From the NCBI GenBank assembly GCA_013396655.1, contig WBMV01007707.1:174152-238151 (forward strand): 64,000 nt of DNA, read 5' to 3'. Source of the DNA: Campylorhamphus procurvoides. Its lineage: Eukaryota; Chordata; Aves; Passeriformes; Dendrocolaptidae. The translations under genes were made by a program, and so were the position numbers. The notes beneath the pieces are model-generated. The model searched no databases. It saw only the letters and a list, made by a program, of their open reading frames with translations, and was not told where the DNA came from. Below, one piece after another: positions 52,401 to 64,000 of the stretch; position 1 is the stretch's first letter, and each line of letters starts with the position of its first letter.

Positions 52401-55400
52401 CTAATTGGTCATTTCCTGTGCTTTCTTCTGGAAGGTGTCTCTCCTGCAGAAGGAGCAGATGGCACCACCCCAGGCACTTTGACGCAGTCTTGGCAGCCCC
52501 TGTTCAGGGACAGTGTGAATAAAGAGTTTTCTTTTCTGCCCTTACCTTCCTTGCTTCACAGCCATGCCTTGCAAGCAGAGGTACTAGCAGTAGCATCAGC
52601 AAGAGCTGCAGTGGTAGCAAAGATTCCTTCAGAGTTGATGTCTATAGTTTCTATTTGGGACAGTGTCATGAATGTGTTAATAACAGGAATTTCACCAACA
52701 GGGCTGAGTTTGTGCAGTGCAGTGCTAAAAACCTTTCTTGTCCCTGACTCCCTGCAGTGAGGCCATGCTGCCTCAAAGAAGATATGGTACACCAGCAATA
52801 TCAAGCTCCTGGGAAATGAATGTGTGGAATAAAGAACTCCATACAGAGTTTCCATAAAGAAACTCACCCACGTGTGAGTTTCTCTTAGTGTGACCACTGT
52901 ACTGGGAACACAATATGGTGAACATTGACAGATGGCCTAGGCAGGGACAGGCATCTAGAAATTATAAGCAAATCTTTAAGCTGAACAACTTCCATGGAAG
53001 ACTTTCCCATGCTGATCTAATTACCTGGCAGAAACACAGAGCAAAAAGGCTGTTCTGCAGCTGTGTTCGTCTCTAGTGGTCAGGGCTCCACTAGTGACAA
53101 GTGGAGTGAGCAGGAGAAGTGCCTGTTTGGGAATCTATAGACCACTGGACTGCTCAGGAAATGTGGCTCAGGAGAGTTCCTAGGCTGAGAAGAGACGTGT
53201 AGAAATTGGGTACTGATATGCTGAACTCCCACATATCACGTACCTGCCTTTGCATTCTGAGTGATGGAAGGATTTGTGGCAAATGTGAGAATGCTTGGCC
53301 TCTCCCCACACCATCCTCAGAAAGGCAGAGAGAAAGTCCAGTATTTTGAAGTGGATGGGGTATTCCTCAGTTTTCAAAGTGCCTCTAGCTGAACTTGGGT
53401 GAGGCTCATTTTCTAGTGCAGGACAACTCTGTGACAGATGCTATGAGTGGCACAGTGCTGCCTGATCAAAACTTAACCTGGACTATAACCTAGTGTGTCA
53501 TCAGTTGGTAAAAGGCCAATTCAGGGGTTTAAAAAAGAGGAAACCAAGAAAAAGAACTTGGGGATGCAGAGAGATGTTGGTATTTCCTCATGTAAGACAA
53601 GATTTCACTGTCCGGTCCAAAGAAAGTTGAGTATTACAGCAGGAATAGGTCAAGATTTGCTCTGATCTTTTAGTAAATCACCTCAATAGTACTGCACTTC
53701 TTCATAACCTCAGAATGGAAGGGAAAGGCTCCTTCCACTATAAGGTATGGGTCATTTTTCATATGCTTAGTTATGTCAGTTTGGAGGCTTTTGCAAATTT
53801 GCTGACCCTCAATTTCTTTCCTAGCCTTTCTCTTTAAACTGTGAAAAGCTGAGAAAATGAAAGCAGTTAGCTCAGCTCTTATTTCTTGTACAGTCCTAGT
53901 TGCCACATTTAAGTCCCCTTCTGTCCTGTGCCTTTGGTATTGCTTCATCTCTTCCCCATTCCTCTACACATGGTTATATTTATCTTAGTAAGTGGATTTA
54001 GCCCAGTAGGAATAGATTTGTAAAAGAGATTAACTGCTGCTCAGTATCAGGTGTCCAGTGCATGTATTTCACATGGTTGGGGATTTGTACAGGTACCTTG
54101 ATACAGCACCATGAAGATGAATCACTATAGAGGGCACAGCTTTCCAGACTGACTCCACTGTGTAAACATATCAGAAGAATTCTGGCTCTACAGAAGCTCA
54201 TTTTTAGGAATTAATTTTAGAATAAATATGGAAGTCTCCTCATAGTCAGATGAATTGTACTCTCAGACAGTCCAGTCTCAGTACAGTCCTTTTTATTTTT
54301 TGTACAATGTTTGTGAACATTGCATTAACTCTTTGGAGAGTTAATTCTGTAAAATTCTTATTGTCCTTTCCTCCCCAAAATATCCATATGGGAAGAAAAC
54401 CATCCCTGATTTCAAAATAATTCTCCACAGCCAGTGAAAGGGATATTAATTTATTTACTGCAAGATGAAAGCAAGGTCTTGCATATCCAAATCACCATTC
54501 TCTGCTTCAGAGGATTCTTGAAGAGCAGAATATTGCATGTTCCTTTGTAGTCATGCAGCCTGAGATACTCATGTAATTCCCACCCAGTCAACAAGTGGCT
54601 ACACCAAGAATTGATGGTTCAATGATGACTCAGGGCATCACTGTAATTTTTAAATGTATACTACAACTTATTAGGTCCATGGTAAGACCCACTCTTTAGT
54701 TCAATTTTAGGACTGATTTGGTTGTAAGAGGTTAGGTCACTGACTTGCCAGGTAACATGATCTGTGCATTTTCAACACAAAGCTCCTTTCCTTCTCAAAA
54801 ACATTTTAAAAAATAGACCTGTGAGTCTACTCTCCTACACAAAAGTCTATTTTTCAATACCATGAAAATGTCCACACATTTCTACCAGTACTCTAGTGGA
54901 ATGCTAGATTAAATAGAATCTCTGAGGTTTTATTCCAAATAAATATATATTTTAACAGATATTTTATGGTAATAATGCACTTTGTTAAATTGGCAGCCCA
55001 TTCTCTGTATTTTCCTCATGTAAATTTGTAGATGTCAACATCAGTGTTTCCTGAATGAGGTACAATATGACAAACCATCATCCCAAGCACAGACCTCTTC
55101 AAAGTTCCATTTTACTGGGGAATGACCCTGCCCTGAGACTAAAATAACACACAGCACTATTTCTCCTGCAAAATAAAAACTGTGTGACTTTGCTTTGTCC
55201 TACATATCAGCCTTGTGGACTGCTCATCACAGATATTTCATACACATTCATCCATCATTCTTGTTTCCTTTCTACAATACTAAATCACACTTTTTATAGT
55301 CCACACTTTAGCTGCCAAAAAATCCTAAAATGTACACGAAGCCTGCTTTAAATTATTTAATAAAGCTTCACTTACATAAATCTTATTCTACCTAAAACCC

Positions 55401-58400
55401 TTTGTGAAAGTACAGATGCTTTACTGGTGAGTGCCCAGCTTTTCCCCTTATCTGATTTTACCAAATGTGATTCAGAGTACTTGAGAGTTCCTCCACAAAC
55501 AGCATAGCAGAAAGCCTCCCTTTTTGTGGATTTGTATCATGGCCACTTCCTCCATACTTTTAGTATACTCAGCACGATCCTATTGCCCTTGCCTTTGCTT
55601 CTTCCTATTTGCCTATTTCTTCTGATGTTTCTACCCCCCAGCTGATGGATTGCCAGCAGGGTTTTGGTTTGGAGCTGTCAAAGGGCTGAGATAATGCCAA
55701 GAGTGCACATCTTGCCTGAGCATCTGATTCCTGCCTCTGAAGTGGATAGGACTCTGAATTACAACTGCTCCTCCCTCGGTGCAGACTGCAGAGCACTGGT
55801 TCCTCTTCTCTATTTAGCTACTGGTTTTCACAAAACCTTAGCAGCTTCGTGCTATGCAACACTGAGTCTAATTTACAGTAAGTCACTCAGCCAGAAGTTT
55901 TCTGAGGGGATAAACAAATACATCTACTCACTACATAAAAATTCATCACTTGAAACACAAAGCAATAAACTAGTCAACATTTTTATTTTAGAAAATACCT
56001 CAATGTTCAGTGTTTTTGTTAATAAGAATAATTAAGGAAAACTGTACATAAGAAACTATTAACACTTCTCCATTTGAGATAATTAAATTCTATTTTAACA
56101 GTAGTTATTGTTATTTCTGGACAGGTTATAAAGAAATTACTCATAAAAAGTGTTAGATGAAAGGTACTTAAATGGAAATGATTTTACAATTTAATACATT
56201 AAACTGAAAAACAGAAGGTTCAGAAAGAAAATGCATCTACTTCATTGGTAGTGACACTATAATTTTCTAAAGTTTTGTTCTTCAGGTAGGAAACAGAAGA
56301 CATTTTCAACTTGGCTTTATTTCAAATTTCATACATGAGAGCAATCAAGTTAGCTTTCACAGCTTAGTTAGAAAGGTTCAGAGTAATTAACAGAAATATA
56401 ATTTAAGAAAATTGTACCTTCTTGAGTATCACATTTGCACTGAGACAGCATAACTGCTTCATTCTGGGCTACTGGAAAATTCATGTGTTCCCTAGAATCT
56501 AACGTGCTAAGACCTAATGTTCTCTATTTGGAAGGAAAAGGGTAAAGGGCTAAAGAAAAGTTTAAAAAAAATTCAGCTCATTTCTCTGAAGGAACACCTT
56601 TTTTACAAGCAAAAAAACCAGCTTCATTTGAAAGAAAAGTGTGTATTTTAGAGAAAACATTAAATGAGTTTGCTGATGCAAAACTCTAGAGTAAGAATTA
56701 ATGAGGCATCAGTGTGAAAACTCTAGAGTTAGAACTCAAGTAAGAACAGCCATTCATACCTATAATTATAGCTTTATTACTCATTTTAAACATGTTCCAA
56801 CAAAAACAATTATTTACTCCTGACAAATCTGTAGCTCCAGCCCAGGCAGTGCAAGGATACTACTATGACAACCAATGCAACAATAAAATGGTTGGGAAAT
56901 CTGAAAAGGCATTACTCCGCACTACTTTGGAGTTCTGTCATTCACATTTTTTTCAATAGATATCCACTTGCAAGTGTTTTATAACCACATAGAATGTTTC
57001 GTACCCAAAATGTCGGTACATCCTGGCTATTACATGAGAAAAATACATAAAAATTAGATTTATTAACATTTTGCATACAATCAGCCATTCCTATTTAAAA
57101 AAAAACACAGAAGAGCCAGAACTTCTTTCCTTTCTACTATGATCCTCCTAGGACTGATGCTGGGGGCTAACACCATCAGCTGGCTTCGTGCCCCACTAAT
57201 TCCACCATTAAGAAATTAAAAGACAGAACACACTCTCTCAACATTGCTATAATTAATGAGAATGCAGCAGTTTTGGACGCAAAAGATAGGAACAGCAGCA
57301 AGCTTAGGAAAACAAGGCAGCTGTCACTGGTGGCAGTCTAACCTGGGTAAATCATTCCAGAAAGGGGTGGAAAGATTCTTACCAATCACTTTGCGTGCAC
57401 AAGACCATTGGGGAGCTTTCCTTGCTTGATCCTGAGAGAGGGATCAGACAGTGCAGAGTCAGAGTGACTGTGGGAGGAGGATGGTTTGTCAGCTGTACTA
57501 TGTATTATTTCCAAACAAGGAGCCTACTTTACTTATTTTTTTCTTAACCATAAGGCAACAAAATTTAATTTTGTCTACACTGCTGAGAAGGTGTGAGCCA
57601 CTTCAGACTGGAGACTGCAGGATTAATGTTGTCAGCAAACGCATGAAATTGAGGCTAATTTTTTTCATCGGTACATTTTGATTCACTAAATGCTGCTTCT
57701 TTATTACAGGATGCACTATAAAGCATTTTTCTGGCACTGAAATGAATCCAGGCTTAATTTGGACAAAAATGGATTGCTAAGCTCAAGCCCAAAAGCAGTG
57801 AAAGCTCACCAAGATGCCCATTCTAGGGTGCCAGTTATAGGAGGGTTTTGAGCTCTTTCAGCCAATGCCAAGTTTCCTGCCAAGTTTAATAAGAGTTGCA
57901 ACACAAAGGACAACCCCCAAAATGAAAGTCCATAATTTGCAAATAGGGCCTTAAGTGTGTTTTATAATTCATGCATTTTCCATTTGGAATGTAGGACAAA
58001 TTATATTTGCACCACAACCTTCTTTTGGGGCTCACTAAATGCCAAATGGATTGCTTTCATAATAGCTTTCCAATTCGAATGACCAGTCTGTTTCTATGCA
58101 TTATCTATTTTTGGCTTACGAAGTCCATGAGGAATCATTCTGGGTTGCCAGAATATGGTGTTTACTGTTTTCTCCTTTCAAAACAGTTGCAGAGATATTA
58201 ACGGACAGAATAAAAGAAAACATAGAATTAATTAAAGCAGTATTACAGCTAATCTGCTCCTCATAATATTGCTAAAAATTGTCTTGCACAAATTCAGATT
58301 TATACAACTGAAAGCAAGTCAAAAATCTGTATATTTTCCCATTAAGTTTTAAAGCATTATGGCAGCATTAGGACTCGTACCTCAGACACGAGATCATCCT

Positions 58401-60067
58401 TTCAATTACATGCAAGCCATTAACTGATTTGAGATCCTATTACTATGCTGTATGAGATAAATACTATTAAATTGCACTTTCCAGTTGTCCCTGTCATACT
58501 TCATGATCACTAACAATAATACTGAAAAAGCTTTCAGGAAAACCCCACTCAGGCCATGGTTTCACAGCAGTTCACGCCAGCCATCATGACACTGAATTCC
58601 TACACAAGGATGTGAGTCCAGCCCCACCACACCTGATGGTATTGTAGATCACCTCAGGGCAAGCTCATGTATTTGGGAGCTAACTCTACCAAAGAGGAGG
58701 TGGGGGAAAAGAGGTTACTTATCAGAGAGGTCATCTCCCTTGATAGGGTAAACCCATGGTCCCACGATGGTGGTGGATGGTGGCAAAGGGTACAGTGGGA
58801 CTGACTGAAGCTGCCAAGCAACTGCACCCTTAGAGTCCTTGGGGAGAAAAGTGACCTTCAACTTCTTGTCCTGCTGCCACCAATCTCATCTCCTCTCCCT
58901 CCAGAAGTCCTTGTTAGTACCTTGATCAAGCTTACGATAAGAAATTATTTTCCTGACAGTTTAGCAATAAAGCAGTAGATTGCATTCTCAAACACCCTCT
59001 GCTCGCTACTGATGCTATATTACTGCAGGTTTCTGGGTGAATAATGAGGTGAGAAGCACATAAACCCTAAAACACACAATTATCAGGCACAGCCTGAATT
59101 TGTTTCAGTTTGAGGACAAACTACATATGGCTTCATGATAGACCAGGGTTTTGCTTATGTCATACATTATGTAACTGCAGGGAGGTGAAACACCAAGAGT
59201 GAGTAGCCTCTGGAACCAAAGTCTGTCTGAGGCTTAACCTCCTCTGTCACTGTGCTCCTTTCTAGCCCCTAGTTACTACCTCTTGCATGGCCCTGTACAA
59301 GGTAGCTCACTTAGTCAGGAATTGCCTAATATTGTTGTCCTTGGCGCAGCGGAGACATATCCCAGGAGCTTTTCCATTGATTTGACTGGGCTTTAGATGA
59401 TCCCTGTAAATACTAAGATAAACTTCTAAAGCAGGCAATTCTAATTATGCCTGGCAGGAAGATTTCCTCTGATATCCAGGCACAACAGTAGCAAGCGTTG
59501 GAGAATAAAAGCTGTAAAAGCTTTTTTAAGGAACAATGTCACTGGCTGTATATGTACCAGTATGCAAGATCACAGCCTGATTTGATTTTCCTACATTTAT
59601 GTCACAGCTTTTACCATCTTGGTATTTTAATTATTAAAACATTTTATTTCTCTTTCTCCTTCTATAGAAAGAGTTGATGGATTTGAAAAACCACATGGGA
59701 AAATAAATAAATAATGTATATTATTTATATATAGCAGTACATAGCAGAGAAGTTGTTTTTTTGTTTTAGTACATATCATACATTTGACAAGCCTGGACTT
59801 TCTGATAGATTGGACTTCTGAGTGAATTTGGCTGTGATTTTCAGGTTATACCCTGAAAAATATAGAAAACATAGAAAAAGTAGGAAAACAGAACTGCAGC
59901 TTTACTTTTAATTTCTTACTTGCTTTCAGTGCTTTGCATTTATGACATAAAACATATTATCACAGTTTTAAATAAGATTTTAATTGAGCTGTAACTTTCA
60001 TAACAATAATGTACTAAACAATCTAAATGTTAACAAAATGTTTTCTTGTAAACTGCTTCAGGAGCAA

Positions 60068-60134
60068 GCTGAAAAATTAGTAAAGAATCAGTTGAAAAAT
60101 TAATAAAGAATCAGTTGAAAAATTAATAAATAAT
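60068..60134 (+). repeat. 23-bp minisatellite, about 2.9 units
   Basis: Units lie at 60068-60090, 60091-60113 and 60114-60134 (the last incomplete), each of the form G(C/T)TGAAAAATTA(G/A)TAAA followed by GAATCA. The second and third are almost identical, and the first differs by two substitutions. Confidence 0.93.
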
Positions 60135-63100
60135 ATTCTTGCTGATGAGTTCATAGATAAATACTCACTTCTATTATATATGAAATCCTGTTTCTCAGAC
60201 AGGACTTTTACCACTGCTCTCATAAATTTCCTGCTCCCAGGATTTCACCCCTTTTTGTTGTTGTGGCAGTGGTCATATATAAACTTGTAAATTGTCTCTT
60301 CCCACTGTAAGATCAGCCCATAGTGGGGTGTTCTTATTGGGCGGTTAAGACTGTATCAGTTTTTCAGTAATGTTCATAACATGGTTCAAAGCACTGATTT
60401 CTTGACTCTGCAGCCAGTTAGATATATGACTAGTGGTAAACTTGCAACCAGTTACTTTTGCTTTATGATATTGGCTCTGAAACCCAACAGCCTAACTAAA
60501 ATAATAACACTATTAATTTCACTTTTGCTGTGAAATGCCTGAGCACATGCCAGAGCACATGCTCTGCCCCCTTCCCTCGTGCCTTAGGAGGACCCAGGAG
60601 ATGAGCTATGAGACAACTCTTCACATTATCATGGGATGTGCACATTCAGCTCCTCCATTTGTCTCAATGTGGCACAGGGTTGATGCTGACACTGCTACAG
60701 GGAAGGTGATAGGAGGACAAGATGCAGGTGGGATGCAGGGAAGAAGAGCACAAAAATGCTTTGCAGTGGCAGCTGCCACATCACAAAGCACGCCCTCCTT
60801 CCCAGAGCTGGGGCCTCCACCAGAGTACTTCCTTTGCTTTGAAAGGCTCCAAGTAGTTCAGGTGTTTGCTGTTAGCTGCCACATCCACAAGTCCCTTCAT
60901 CTGACATCAGTGCATGATGAATACAAGATTTTGTGCTTCAAATATTACACTGTAGGGACAACAAAAGTAATTTTAATTTTATCTCAGGCTAGGGGCAGGG
61001 AAGAAGAAAAAAAGCACTGCACATCTTGTAGTGCTTTGCTTCATATTTAGTTCAATTAAATCCTACCTCTTATATGTAAATGAAATGGCCAAACAATTTA
61101 CAGTCTGCTGAACCAATACCCCATGGAGCTTAGGGCCAGCTTGTACACAGGGCTTTGGTAATAACCAGAAGGTTCATTTTGAAGCAGTGCACTGGAATTA
61201 GAAATTAATTAAAGGAATGAATTAATACTAACATCAGTAAGCAAAAAGGCAAGAAATAATCAGCAAGTGGCAGAAGGTGAGATACATACAAAGCAAAATG
61301 GAAACTGATAACTGCTTACGAAAGAGGCATGTAGTATCCAACCTGGGATACAGTGGCTTACACAAATGCCTAATCCAGGGACATGCCCAGGGCTTGGGAA
61401 ACGAGACTGGCACCAGGTTGGTGTCACTCCCCTGTGGCACTGTGGTACCCAGAGAGCAGCCCAGCTGCCCAGAGGACAGACTTCCCTCAACATCCCTAAG
61501 ATTCCTCATTGATGGTTGTTCACCACTGTGTAGGGCTTGAAGCAGGTCTGCACTGCAAAGGAGGAAGAGGTTTGACAACACCTACAGCAAACCTAGACTA
61601 ATGTCTTTAGTCAGTGTCCAGTGAGGGGTCAGCAGCATGGGCTGGCCCTGCAGATTCGGAGAGATGCTCAGTACTACACTGCCGCCTGAGCTAGGTCACC
61701 TCCACTGTCACTGCTGCTCAAACCAGCTCAGCTCTGCCTGCACAGATGGCAGTCATGGCAGTCTCAGCCTGGGCACATTCTTCAAACAAGTCCATGGGTG
61801 AATTAGTGCATAAGCTACAAAATAAGATAAACTGGATGGATCCAAAACATCATTGATCTTTTCCCATGACCCAGCCATATTTACCACCCTGTAATGGTTT
61901 TAGGGTGAATAAAGTCTACAATGTCTTTTGCATCTCTGATTTTTAAGATTCGGTAATACATAATACATGTCAGAAATAGAAAATACTGAATTATTAGATA
62001 TGGCATTTAAGGTTTCCTCAGGCTATGTAAAAATTAAATCAAAGTATGCTGTACCTTTCCCACAGTCAGAGCAAAGACCCAAGGCAAAATCACCTCCACT
62101 AATCTACTTTTCTATTTCTAGTATGTATTTTACAAATAACTTTTGCCTTATCAATTATTTTACAGATACTAAGGGCAGCCTGTGATGCATTATTGAAAAG
62201 AAAGAAGACTGCTCATTTGTAGCCTTATGTATAGAAAGTGCACTGCTTAATTGGATGCTTCTCACAGGCTGCCACAACTCAATTTAGTGAATATTTAATG
62301 GCAATATAATGTAGCTATTTTTAACCAATAGCTGACGACTGCAAAAAGAAAGGAAAGCTTCACATATACAGACATTGGAATTCAATACAATTCACTGCAA
62401 GAAAAAAAGTCACAAAGCCAAAAATACGAACAATCATCTACAAAACCTGAAAAGTCACTTAAAACTATTATTAAATGCTTCTTTTATTAGCATGAGGATC
62501 AGCTATAGGAATATTAATAGTACCAAATAATTCTACAATAGCTCAATTTTAGACTGTGATTTATTAGAATCACATCATGCTTATGTTCCAGTGGTATGAT
62601 GATTTAATCATTTATCAGACCTTATACATTACAAAATTCATTTAAAATATTTTTTTACCAAAATTAGAACAACCAGAGTCTTATTTCTGCAACCTTTTCA
62701 TTTGTTTTTCTTCTCCCATTCTCCTGTATTTCATCTTCTTTCCAAGTTGGGTTACTGTAGATCTGGCAATTCTCTTCTGAAACCAGCAATTGGTACCCTA
62801 CACTGCTGCTAGGGGTGCTCCAGTGCCATGCCTCTACAGCAAACTGCAGTGAGGGATTTCAGAAGGGTAAAAATTCTGACGATTAGGAAATGATTCATAT
62901 ACCAGCATATATTTTCTAATTCTTCATCTGCAGCGATTGGCATAATGTGCCTTGTAGGCATTCATACTAAGGCAAAGGTCTCTCAACAATTAACTTCACA
63001 GAACTAATCATGTTCTGTACTATCTCAAACTTTTCAAATTAAATGTAGTTCCTTTGGATCTGTTTGTATCTCTTTTTATCCTTTATTATGAAAAAGCATA

Positions 63101-64000
63101 ATTTAAAGTGCACAGCATACAATCATAGTTACTGGTTTTATACTTCTTCTTTTTTAACATAAACAAACAAATCTTTCCTGTTTGCTGATGCAAAACATTC
63201 CTATCATTATTGCTTTGAGAAGAATGATCAAAACTGATTACAGCATTTCAGATGAGGAATTCACTGTATATCCTGATATGTACAGAAGGGATATTTCCAC
63301 TGAAACATTCATAACTATACATTTTTTCCTTCTTGATTAAATTAACTTAATGCCTGAGACTGGAGAACAGTGGTAGAACTATTTTTCCAGTTTGATTTTT
63401 TCTAAACAGTAATAGCATCTGAAAATGTATATTGAACTATTTCTTTCCATTACTATTTTAAGACATTTTAACATTATTTCAGATTACTTCTTTCAGCATG
63501 CCTTCTCTTACCTCCATCTCTTGTCTACTCATCAAACTCCATTTGGTCTTCCTGAGTTACTTCTCTGCTTTCTTTGATTTTGCCTAATCAACATAATTAT
63601 GTATTATCTGTGAAACCTGTTTTCTTACTGTTCATATATTTTTTTCCAGTGATAGATAACTATATTAGGCAACATCACTTCTAGTGTGCCACAAAAGGGC
63701 TTCTGCAATGTCCAAAATAATTCAGGAACTATTGCTTTGCAATGTCTTAGCCAGTTTCTTATCCAAGGCAGTCATACACTTCTGATCCTGCACGCAGCTG
63801 TTTTCCAGAATAAAATCTTACTAGAAGTTTTGTCAAAGGCTTATGAGTTAACAATTATAGCTGGTAGTTATCCATAGTGCACAGTTTGGATGCTTCAAAA
63901 ACAATTACTTCTGTAAAGGTATGCTTCCTCTCTCAGGAAGAGTGATGGTTTTCCTCTTGTATTTTATATTCTATCACTGTTTCAAAAGACACGTATGATG

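Larger units (their letters stand above)
38810..64000. other. 25 kb of AT-rich DNA without recognised genes or interspersed repeats
   Basis: I read this stretch without finding a coding exon, RNA gene, CR1 or LTR. The longest frames are 171 codons (60535-61050, plus), 134 codons (52356-52760, plus), 123 codons (55664-56035, plus) and 121 codons (47336-47701, plus); none shows a known domain, signal peptide or other convincing property. GC-richer patches lie at 42050-42310, 47420-47700, 51880-52200, 52430-52760, 58560-58900 and 61340-61790. These are the places where an unrecognised lncRNA exon, an old repeat or a regulatory element is most likely. Simple repeats inside are listed separately. 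Confidence 0.55.

Noticed and set aside
53073..53094. Inverted repeat CTAGTGG / CCACTAG with an 8-base spacer
   Set aside because: A seven-base stem is expected many times by chance in 64 kb and nothing around it suggests a terminator or transposon end.
55864..55885. Strong-looking splice donor (GTAAGT) after an open frame starting at 55664
   Set aside because: No matching acceptor, no recognisable exon product, and GTAAGT is frequent by chance in AT-rich DNA.
60535..61050. Plus-strand frame of 171 codons, the longest outside repeats apart from the LTR frame
   Set aside because: No domain, no convincing start context and irregular composition. It starts in a small direct repeat (GAGCACATGC twice). 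It is better treated as a chance frame unless transcript data appear.

Overview
The window looks like non-coding nuclear DNA from a bird, probably a neoavian such as a passerine, taken from a draft assembly. The evidence is a set of CR1 LINE copies with the avian 3' end (ATTCTATG-type terminal octamers), an LTR of a type common in bird genomes, AT-rich and CpG-poor background, and short N runs at 4330, 17068 and 18334-18350. I recognise no host protein-coding exon, tRNA, rRNA or other RNA gene. The open reading frames present are short, unrelated to one another and mostly fall in slightly GC-richer patches or inside CR1 copies. The window is best read as a gene desert or the inside of a very large intron.

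Layout. 1-520 is the endonuclease end of a CR1 on the minus strand, cut by the window edge. 5404-6010 is a minus-strand CR1 3' end with an internal deletion. From 17.2 to 19.9 kb there are three plus-strand CR1 copies of different ages, with a poly-G tract and a 17-base gap nearby. 28.6-29.2 kb holds an old plus-strand CR1, 31.16-31.8 kb a minus-strand CR1 with readable ORF2 C-terminal residues, and 33.6-34.14 kb a plus-strand CR1. A solo endogenous-retrovirus LTR lies at about 38270-38809, just downstream of an unexpected CpG cluster (37985-38074). From 38.8 kb to the end I recognise no interspersed repeat at all.

Simple repeats include a (CA)23 microsatellite at 14421, a TCTCC pentamer array at 4295, a 23-bp minisatellite of about three units at 60068, a 21-bp direct duplication at 4546 and several A/C-rich or T/G-rich tracts.

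There is no gene system here to describe. The CR1 copies are all dead, either truncated at the 5' end or frameshifted, and the LTR has no internal retroviral region. I did not find a previously undescribed biological system. The observations most worth checking are the CpG cluster, the repeat-free right half, the solo LTR and a few patches that could be conserved non-coding elements or lncRNA exons.
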